Source: Deltaproteobacteria bacterium
Lineage (GTDB): Bacteria > Desulfobacterota > Binatia > UBA9968
NCBI GenBank assembly: GCA_016184235.1
Contig: JACPDC010000263.1
Coordinates: forward strand, 1-6,423
Length of the DNA stretch: 6,423 nucleotides
Direction of reading: 5' to 3'
Both the position numbers and the translations under genes were made by a program. The notes below the pieces were generated by a model. That model was not told where the DNA came from. It saw nothing but the letters and a program-made list of their open reading frames with translations, and did no database searches. Of the stretch, positions 1 through 4,623 are shown in pieces. Positions within the stretch are counted from its first letter, which is position 1. Every line of letters begins with the position of its first letter.

Positions 1-379
1 TGCAGAGGCTCGCCTCTGCCGGGCTGTTTCGGTCGAAATCGATTACCTGTCCCCAGGGCCCGGCTCCCATCGCCTTGCTGTGGAGACTCTCCTTCCAGTC
101 GGCATACTGACGCGGGTGACAGCTACCGCAGGCCTCGGGCCTGAGCGAGGCCTCTTTCTCGGTATAGCCGGGTGGCGGAGAGCCCTGGGGGGCTATGGGT
201 CTCTGCCAGTACTCCTCGAAAAATTTCTCGACTCCCCGGTCGTGAGAAAGAGCAGGAGGGGCCTCGGTTTTCTTGTAGCCAGGTGGATTGAGAACCCAGA
301 CAACTAGGAAAAGCAGGGCGAGAAGCCCCAAAAATCCCCCTACCCAAAGAAGCAGCGGTTGCCGAAAACGCGGGCGCAA
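1..379 (-). CDS. membrane-anchored multiheme cytochrome c, N-terminal fragment
   Basis: This gene runs off the left edge, so only about 126 N-terminal residues are visible. They show a basic start, one hydrophobic segment at about residues 9-30 (probably an uncleaved N-terminal anchor), a linker, and then the heme-c motif CGSCH at residues 84-88. This is followed by a W-K-E-S-L-H-S-K-A-M-G stretch typical of multiheme c-type cytochromes in which a cytochrome-c-554-like CxxCH is followed by a distal His. The last visible residue is Cys126, after A-S-L, which in such proteins often opens the next CxxCH. No ATG fits. I chose the TTG at 379-377, which has a G-rich Shine-Dalgarno 4 bases upstream; an in-frame TTG at 400-398 would add seven residues. 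It is divergent from the plus-strand cytochrome block and probably handles electrons on the outer face of the inner membrane. Electron donor, substrate and full heme count cannot be seen. Confidence 0.85.
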   Translation of the reverse strand, partial: MRPRFRQPLLLWVGGFLGLLALLFLVVWVLNPPGYKKTEAPPALSHDRGVEKFFEEYWQRPIAPQGSPPPGYTEKEASLRPEACGSCHPRQYADWKESLHSKAMGAGPWGQVIDFDRNSPAEASLC

Positions 380-432
380 GTTTCCCCCTTTTATTGCCAA
401 AGCATTACCCTAAATAAGGACGGTAGTCCAAA

Positions 433-467
433 AAAAGTTCCTGACGGAGATAAATTTGGGAACTTTT
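433..467. promoter_or_regulatory. perfect 9-bp inverted repeat in divergent intergenic region
   Basis: AAAAGTTCC at 433-441 is mirrored by GGAACTTTT at 459-467, with a 17-base AT-rich spacer. It lies between the divergent multiheme cytochrome and the NPCAA operon, where a shared operator would be expected. The arm-to-arm centre spacing is 26 bp, so two half-sites would sit on nearly the same DNA face. I could not place convincing -35/-10 boxes on either strand. It could instead be an RNA hairpin in the 5' leader of either transcript. No T-run follows it on the plus strand. On the minus strand the second arm is followed by a short T-run, so weak termination is conceivable. Confidence 0.4.
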
Positions 468-532
468 ATCCTCCAGTAAAGGTTACTCTACTAATACGAG
501 AGCCGAATTAAAACCTTTTCTAGGGAGGTTTT

Positions 533-745
533 ATGAGAAATGCAAAGATTCTAACTTATGGACTTTATTCTGCTTTTTTAGCCGTTTTTCTTTTAGTCTT
601 ACCGCATCTTGCACTTGCCCAGGCCAACCCCTGCGCGCCGAAGGCGAAGCAAAAATCCCTCAACCCTTGCGCTGCAAACCCCTGTGCGGCTAAGAACCCG
701 TGCGCGGCTAATCCCTGCGCGCCAAAGGCCAAAAGGGCGAAATAA
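533..745 (+). CDS. small secreted NPCAA-repeat protein
   Basis: This is a 70-residue protein of unknown function. The start is well supported: a GGGAGG Shine-Dalgarno lies 5 bases before the ATG. Residues 1-30 form a typical signal peptide (a basic N-terminus, a hydrophobic core at about 9-28, and an A-L-A-Q cleavage region). The remaining 40 residues are almost entirely five N-P-C-A units with Cys at 34, 46, 51, 57 and 62, separated by Ala/Lys-rich linkers and ending in a Lys-rich tail. The mature protein is therefore small, cationic, Cys-rich and probably periplasmic. There is no CxxC or CxxCH, so it is not a heme protein. The same repeat forms the tail of the cytochrome encoded at 1661-2299, which implies a shared partner or function. 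Metal binding or disulfide linkage between the two proteins is inference only. I do not recognise a named family. It is first in an apparent operon, 10 bases before the propeller gene. Confidence 0.85.
   Translation: MRNAKILTYGLYSAFLAVFLLVLPHLALAQANPCAPKAKQKSLNPCAANPCAAKNPCAANPCAPKAKRAK
626..724 (+). repeat. NPCA-coding repeat array, copy 1
   Basis: Five NPCA-coding units lie within the small secreted protein. The 24 bases at 694-717 are identical to 2179-2202 in the cytochrome gene's tail. Identity at synonymous positions suggests recent duplication or gene conversion between the arrays. Confidence 0.8.
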
Positions 746-755
746 AGAAGCGTAG

Positions 756-1623
756 ATGAAGCAGGGCTCGCGAAAGCTGCTACCGTCGAGATTCCTCCGG
801 ACGGGCTCGATAACGGCTCTCCTTTTTTTCGCCTCGGTCCCCGTTTCCCGGGCGAACCACGTCCATATGCAGGGGGGTCCTTTCCTGGGCGTGGTCTTAT
901 CTATAGTCGTCGACCGACGTCATCCTGAAATTCTCTACGCCGCTGCTCACGGCGGCGGCGTTTTCCGCAGCCGGGACCGGGGCGCTTCATGGACTGTCAT
1001 TAACCATTTATGTGGCTACAGATCAGGGAATCTTTAAGGGTAAGGGCGGTACTTGGCAGAGAATTTCTCAAGGGTTGGCAACCAAGGATGTTCGGTCGCT
1101 CGCGGTGTCTCCTGCAGGCAAAGTTTACGCCGGGACTTTTGGCGGGGTTTTCAAAAAGGAAAAAAGAGGATCTTCCTGGGCTCCCGTGAACAGCGGCCTT
1201 ACGGACAAGCAAGTTCGAGCCTTGGCGATAGACCCGACATCCCCTGGCACCCTCTACGCGGGTACCGCTCTGGGCGGGGTCTTTAAGACAACAGACGGAG
1301 GAAAGAGATGGAAAACCGCCAATCAAGGGCTTTTGAGCAGCAGCGTGCTTTCCCTGGTGATTGCTCCCGCTCCAGACAAGACCTTGTATGCGGGAACTGT
1401 CAGCGGAGTGTTTAAGAGTGTCGATGGGGGCGAAAGGTGGCTCCCTACCGGCGAAGAACTCGGCTTTACAATTCCCGCCCTGACCTTGGATCCGGTTGAT
1501 CCACGCCTGGTATATGCGGGAAGTGGCGGTCGGATATTCAGGAGCGACAACGCAGGTGCGACGTGGGAAGAGATGGCCCACGAAGTAAACTATTTTGGCC
1601 CTGCGCTCTCGGCAAAACGTTGA
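756..1623 (+). pseudogene. secreted BNR/Ycf48-like beta-propeller, frameshifted
   Basis: Two overlapping frames together read as one exported beta-propeller. The first, from the ATG at 756, has a signal peptide (about residues 1-33) and one blade ending W-T-V-I-N near 1004. The second picks up the same fold as T-I-Y-V-A-T-D-Q-G-I-F from about 1003 and runs to the TGA at 1621-1623. Blade signatures recur roughly every 40 residues: a V-x-[SA]-L-[AV] strand, L-Y-A-G-T, G-V-F-K, then an Asp/Gly turn and Trp (the Asp-box, as in BNR/sialidase and YCF48-like propellers). Aligning the broken blade with its neighbours shows that about 19-20 residues are missing as well as the frame changing, so a deletion of length 2 mod 3 at about 995-1010 explains it better than a single-base error. 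Only about six blades can be counted. Family proteins are often assembly factors or scaffolds for redox complexes, and a role in assembling the adjacent cytochromes is inference. The 5' start has only a weak Shine-Dalgarno, and the gene is probably translated after its upstream neighbour. Confidence 0.75.
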
Positions 1624-1660
1624 GGGTTGGGCCTATTTCAACAGAAAGGAGGTGAAAGCG

Positions 1661-2299
1661 ATGAGAGATAAAACGATGAAGACAACGTTCGTAGCGCTAG
1701 GGGCTCTTATTCTGGCCCTGAGTCTGCCCACGCTTGTGGGCGCTCAGCAGAAGAAGAAAGAGCTCGCCATGGGTCCCTATTTTCAGACCCTCAAGCCTGA
1801 CGACCGCATCGATGCTTCTATTGGCCGAGGTCAAAAGCTCTTCAACGAACTCGGCTGTGCGGGCTGTCATCCTCGAGGGGGGACTATCGGCGGCACGGCG
1901 GTGGATGCTTCGGGGACCAGGATGAATATCGAGATCCCCACCCTGAGAGGGGCAGCCCTCCATTATCCGCGCAGGGCGGCATCCGGGTTCATGGGCACGA
2001 TCGGTACCATGAATGACCTCTGAAACACCATCTTCCTTGGCCGTGAGCCAATGGACCCGAACTCGCAAGAGTACATCGATCTCTATTCTTACGTAGCCTC
2101 TCTGACCCCGCAGGTCTACAAAGCGATGAAGGCCTGGGAGCAGAAGAGGCTGGTGGCGGAAAAGAAGATGGCTGGCGGGAACCCGTGCGCGGCTAATCCC
2201 TGTGCGGCGAAGAACCCGTGCGCGGCGCAAAATCCTTGCGCGGCGAAGAATCCCTGTGCGGCTAAAAACCCCTGTGCCGTAAAGAGCAAGAAAAAGTAG
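1661..2299 (+). CDS. monoheme cytochrome c with in-frame UGA (candidate Sec) and NPCAA tail
   Basis: Read through one TGA, this is a 212-residue exported cytochrome. The start is fixed by a GGAGGTG Shine-Dalgarno 6 bases before the ATG; the in-frame ATG at 1595 lies inside the propeller gene and is rejected. Residues 1-28 are a signal peptide, CAGCH at 66-70 binds one heme c, and I-P-T-L-R-G at 92-97 is typical of class I-like cytochromes. The final helix (Y-V-A-S-L, about 144-148) lies beyond the TGA. Met131 in R-E-P-M-D-P is a plausible axial heme ligand. Residues 174-208 are six NPCAA-type units with six Cys, then a Lys tail. The TGA is codon 121. A product ending there would lose the probable axial Met, the last helix and the tail. 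With a complete Sec system next door, decoding as selenocysteine is possible. The residue falls in a helix position that is usually hydrophobic in such cytochromes and is not in a CxxU motif, which weakens the case. Alternatives are a nonsense mutation or sequence error. Confidence 0.7.
2021..2023 (+). other. in-frame TGA, candidate selenocysteine codon (residue 121)
   Basis: The TGA follows M-N-D-L and precedes N-T-I-F-L-G-R-E-P-M-D-P, with cytochrome-like sequence on both sides in one frame. The next in-frame ATG (2051) has no recognisable Shine-Dalgarno, so an independent downstream gene is unlikely. Confidence 0.45.
2033..2055 (+). promoter_or_regulatory. candidate bacterial SECIS hairpin downstream of the cytochrome UGA
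   Basis: UUGGC (2037-2041) pairs with GCCAA (2047-2051) around the 5-base loop CGUGA. Below a single C/U mismatch (2036/2052), UUC (2033-2035) pairs with GGA (2053-2055). The loop starts 18 bases after the UGA and has G then U at its second and third positions. Bacterial SECIS elements recognised by SelB's C-terminal winged-helix domain are short hairpins just 3' of the UGA with a G early in the apical loop. A stem this short can arise by chance. Confidence 0.4.
2180..2284 (+). repeat. NPCAA-coding repeat array, copy 2
   Basis: Six units encode one NPCAA, four NPCAA-K/Q and one NPCAVK. The array forms the C-terminal tail of the cytochrome and shares a 24-base identical block with the small-protein array. 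Unit lengths of 15 and 18 bases keep the frame. Confidence 0.85.
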
Positions 2300-2333
2300 A
2301 TCGGAACAGGATACAAGTCAGCACTTTAACCGA

Positions 2334-2367
2334 GGGAGGGTAGATGGCTTCTACCCTCCCTTCTTTT
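2334..2367 (+). terminator. rho-independent terminator
   Basis: GGGAGGGTAGA (2334-2344) and TCTACCCTCCC (2350-2360) form a perfect 11-bp GC-rich stem around the loop TGGCT, followed by TTCTTTT (2361-2367). A pair at 2333/2361 can extend the stem. It ends the NPCAA-propeller-cytochrome transcript 34 bases after its last stop codon. The diheme cytochrome 18 bases downstream must then use partial read-through or a promoter I cannot place. Confidence 0.92.
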
Positions 2368-2384
2368 ACCCGGAGGAGTCCCTG

Positions 2385-3173
2385 GTGAGTCCAACGATGC
2401 GCGCAGTAATCAAAAAGGCTCTTGTCTTTGTCTCTTTCTACCCCTTGCTTCTGGCATGGCCGGTCATGGCCCAGATGGCAGCGAAAAAAGGTCACCTGGC
2501 CACCGGTAAGGCGGTCTATGAGGAGATCTGTTTTGCCTGTCATGGATTGAAGGGCGACGGTAAAGGACCGAGCTGGTTCAACACGAAACCAAGCCCCCAG
2601 GTTTTTATTAATTCCGTTTACATGTCGCGGTTAACCGATCAGTATATTTTCAACGTCGTCAAATATGGAAAGCTGGCAGTTCTGAAAAGAGAGATCCCCG
2701 ACAAGAAGTTCGAGTCGCTTGCCATGCCGTCTTTTGGCGCAGTGTTGGAAGACGACCAGATTCGGGAGCTTATTAAGTTCGAAAGGGCCTTCAGCCAGGG
2801 AGGACCCCAATCAGCCGAGATGAGGGAGATCTTCGACGCCGCCTGCGCCGTCTGCCACGGCAAGACCGGTCGCGGGGACGGAGAGAGGGCCAGTACGATT
2901 CAACCGGCGCCGAAATACTTTGTCAGCGACGCCCAGCCGTCGCCCATGAACCTTACCGACCCTCAGTTGATGGCTCGGTTCAACGATGACTTTCTCTTTT
3001 CCCTCATTAAGAGGGGCAGGATCGGCTCAATAGAAGAAGACAAGTTCGACACTATGCAGCCCTTTGGCCAGGTTCTTAGCGACAAGGAGATATGGAGCGT
3101 CATCCGGTACATCCGCGAGACATTTGTGAATTCCAATAGAGAGAAGGGCTATGCCGCGCAGAAAAAAAAATAG
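2385..3173 (+). CDS. exported diheme c-type cytochrome
   Basis: This is a 262-residue protein with two cytochrome c domains. The GTG start at 2385 has a GGAGGAG Shine-Dalgarno 6 bases upstream; the in-frame ATG at 2397 would shorten the N-terminus by four residues and is less well placed. A signal peptide covers about residues 1-30 (A-W-P-V-M-A-Q cleavage region). The heme motifs are CFACH at 49-53 and CAVCH at 154-158, each followed by G-x-x-G-x-G-[DE/KG]-type segments usual in class I cytochromes. Met114 (A-M-P-S-F-G) and Met224 (T-M-Q-P-F-G) are the likely sixth ligands. Each domain ends in a helix of the I-R-E-L-I-K-F / I-W-S-V-I-R-Y-I type. It should carry electrons in the periplasm between the other cytochromes of the block, but its partners cannot be named from sequence. 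No frame break or unusual feature is seen. The terminator upstream separates it from the NPCAA operon, and it converges on selC. Confidence 0.93.
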   Translation: MSPTMRAVIKKALVFVSFYPLLLAWPVMAQMAAKKGHLATGKAVYEEICFACHGLKGDGKGPSWFNTKPSPQVFINSVYMSRLTDQYIFNVVKYGKLAVLKREIPDKKFESLAMPSFGAVLEDDQIRELIKFERAFSQGGPQSAEMREIFDAACAVCHGKTGRGDGERASTIQPAPKYFVSDAQPSPMNLTDPQLMARFNDDFLFSLIKRGRIGSIEEDKFDTMQPFGQVLSDKEIWSVIRYIRETFVNSNREKGYAAQKKK

Positions 3174-3184
3174 ATTCCTGGCGG

Positions 3185-3214
3185 CCTTTAAGGAGGCGAC
3201 CTTTAAGGAGGCGA
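3185..3214 (+). repeat. 15-bp perfect tandem duplication
   Basis: CCTTTAAGGAGGCGA occurs at 3185-3199 and again at 3200-3214, right after the diheme cytochrome stop. Each copy contains a Shine-Dalgarno-like AAGGAGG, but no start codon with a credible ORF follows. Replication slippage is the simplest origin. Confidence 0.85.
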
Positions 3215-3348
3215 TCAAAAAATCTTTTTTGGTGCTATCCTTTTCACGAGCTCATCAAAGTGGCACTAGTGAGGTCAGATTTTTGGGCTACCGATGGGCT
3301 ACAAATAGAAATCGTACTATCTAACTTACTGAAATATAAAAGAAATAT

Positions 3349-3443
3349 TGGCGGAGAAGGGAGGGAGTCGAACCCTCCGGGGACCTTACGATCCCCAGAC
3401 TGGTTTTGAAGACCAGCGGCGCCACCGGACACCTTCCTTCTCC
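3349..3443 (-). tRNA. selC: tRNA-Sec (anticodon UCA), selenocysteine tRNA
   Basis: The 95-base gene, read on the minus strand, folds as a bacterial 8/5 tRNA-Sec. An 8-bp acceptor stem (GGAGAAGG with CCTTCTCC) is followed by a long 6-bp D stem (GGTGTC with GGCGCC) closed by a 4-base loop. The anticodon stem is 5 bp (CTGGT with ACCAG) with loop CTTCAAA and anticodon TCA at 3409-3407. A long extra arm pairs GGGGATC with GGTCCCC, and a 5-bp T stem (GAGGG with CCCTC) closes the T loop TTCGACT. The discriminator is G and the 3' CCA (3351-3349) is encoded. It is charged with Ser by SerRS, converted to Sec by SelA with selenophosphate from SelD, and delivered to UGA by SelB. It lies 113 bases downstream of selD and may be cotranscribed or have its own weak promoter in that gap. 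Confidence 0.97.
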
Positions 3444-3449
3444 AGCTTC

Positions 3450-3533
3450 GGTTACTGGTTGCTGGTTATTGGTTATTCGTTGGTTTGATTGAAGTCAAGC
3501 CGCCATTAACGAATATACCAGTAACGAATAACC
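3450..3533. repeat. heptamer tandem and inverted repeat element between selD and selC
   Basis: Four near-identical heptamers GGTT[AG][CT]T run from 3450 to 3477 (GGTTACT, GGTTGCT, GGTTATT, GGTTATT), with a degenerate fifth (CGTTGGT). The other end of the gap carries the inverse: GGTTATTCGTT at 3471-3481 matches AACGAATAACC at 3523-3533, and GTTACTGG at 3451-3458 matches CCAGTAAC at 3518-3525. A further AACGAATA lies at 3508-3515. The arms could fold into alternative hairpins. It resembles a small dispersed intergenic repeat, but other genomic copies cannot be checked here. A TTGACT (minus strand, 3498-3493) inside it resembles a -35 box for selC, with no good -10 box. Confidence 0.65.
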
Positions 3534-3556
3534 GGTGTGGCGAAGAGGATGGGGGG

Positions 3557-4615
3557 TCAGACCAGTCTCACCCAGGCCTTTTGCAGCGAGGTGGCGTAAC
3601 CGACGGTCGTGGCGAGCTTGACTCCATTCTCCTTGAGCTCATCCACCAGCTTCTCGGCATATCGTTGCGCCAGGGCGATGAGCAGACCGCCGGAGGTCTG
3701 CGGGTCCATGGCCACTTCGACCAGCCCTTCCCGGATGGATTTGTCGACGGTGATCTTGTCCTTTAGGTACTCGCGATTTCTCTTGCAGCCGCCGGTGAGG
3801 TAGCCCTTTTCCGCCAGGCGCCGCGCCCGCTCCAGAGTCGGCAGCTTGGCGGATTCGAGAATCAAGGTGACGCTGCTGCCGCTCGCCATCCCCAGGGCAT
3901 GGCCCAGCAGGCCGTATCCCGTGATGTCCGAACAGGCATGAACAGGGTAGTTGCGCATGACCTTGGAGGCGGTCTTGTTCAGCGTGATCATGGAAGCGAC
4001 GGCCGCCTGGACGCTCTCTTTGGAGGCCTTGCCTCTCTTGAGCGCCGTGGTGATGATGCCCGTCCCCAGGGCCTTGGTGAGGACGAGCGCGTCTCCCTCC
4101 TGCACGCCGACGTTGCGGATGACCTTGTCGGGGTGAATGACCCCCGTGACCGCCATGCCGTATTTGATCTCCTCGTCAATGATGCTGTGGCCGCCGATGA
4201 CGACGGCGCCTGCCTCGCGCGCCTTTTCCGCTCCGCCTTTGAGAACCTCGCCGAGAATCTGAATGTCCATCTTTCCCCGTGGAAAACAGACGATGTTCAT
4301 CGCCGTCTTGGGCTCTCCTCCCATGGCGTAGACGTCGCTCAAGGCGTTGGCGGCGGCGATCTGTCCGAAGACATACGGGTCATCCACGATCGGGGTGAAA
4401 AAGTCGACGGTGTTGACGATCGCCAGGTCGGAGCGCAAGCGAAACACCCCCGCGTCGTCGGAGGTCTCCACGCCGACGATCATGTCAGGATGCTCGAATT
4501 TGGGTAGGCTGTGCAGGACCTGCACCAGGTCGGCCGGGCCGAGCTTCGCGGCTCAACCCGCGGCCTTGACCTGCTGCGTCAGGCGCACCGCCTTGCGTCT
4601 TCTTATGAGCCTCAT
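3557..4615 (-). CDS. selD: selenide, water dikinase (selenophosphate synthetase), Sec-containing
   Basis: SelD converts selenide and ATP to selenophosphate, the Se donor for Sec-tRNA and other Se modifications in the cytoplasm. Read through one in-frame TGA, it is 352 residues, close to the usual length of about 345-350. The ATG at 4615 starts 8 bases after the selB stop. R-L-T-Q-Q-V-K-A-A-G-U-A-A-K-L-G-P is the classic active-site loop: Sec21 (TGA at 4555-4553) takes the place of the catalytic Cys (E. coli Cys17), and Lys24 matches the essential Lys20. Asp54 (S-D-D-A), Asp71 (V-D-F-F-T-P), Asn90 and Asp94 are the Mg/ATP ligands, followed by the G-G-H-S turn at 141-144 and D-I-T-G-Y-G-L-L-G-H near 230. 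A conventional ORF caller would start at the GTG 31 codons in and lose the active site. The Shine-Dalgarno is weak (AGGT overlapping the selB stop), suggesting translational coupling. The natural stop is a second TGA at 3559-3557. Confidence 0.97.
4517..4531 (-). promoter_or_regulatory. SECIS hairpin in selD
   Basis: On the minus strand GACCTG and CAGGTC pair perfectly (6 bp) around the loop GTG, whose first base is G. The loop begins 27 bases after the UGA. A competing stem (TCGGC with GCCGA around CCG) lies closer to the UGA and overlaps it by two bases. One of them is expected to bind SelB, and the G-first loop makes this one the better candidate. Confidence 0.65.
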
Positions 4616-4623
4616 ACAGATAC

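Noticed and set aside
1000..1581. 193-codon open frame on the minus strand
   Set aside because: It is antisense to the propeller, whose blade motifs are clear. No recognisable domain or ribosome site.
1595..1660. Upstream extension of the cytochrome to the ATG at 1595
   Set aside because: It overlaps the propeller's end, lacks a ribosome site and would bury the signal peptide. The ATG at 1661 has an excellent Shine-Dalgarno.
2051..2299. Independent 82-residue gene starting at the ATG at 2051
   Set aside because: It has no Shine-Dalgarno and no signal peptide, and it is the natural continuation of the cytochrome frame through the TGA.
3261..3276. TGGCAC as half of a sigma-54 promoter
   Set aside because: No TTGC-type element at the required spacing.
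3284..3302. Direct repeat TGGGCTAC spaced by 11 bases as an attachment site near selC
   Set aside because: It is only 8 bp, there is no integrase or mobile gene in the window, and it does not match the tRNA 3' end.
3251..3360. Short plus-strand frame reading L-I-K-V-A-L-V-R-S-D-F-W-A-T-D-G
   Set aside because: It looks protein-like by eye, but it has no start signal, runs into the tRNA gene and ends there; treated as chance.
3471..3498. selC-specific promoter from TTGACT on the minus strand
   Set aside because: The -35-like box is good, but no acceptable -10 box lies 16-18 bases downstream within the repeat.
3450..3533. CRISPR-like array
   Set aside because: The repeats are 7-11 bp without regular unique spacers.
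3899..4507. 202-codon open frame on the plus strand
   Set aside because: It is a shadow of selD, caused by high third-position GC.
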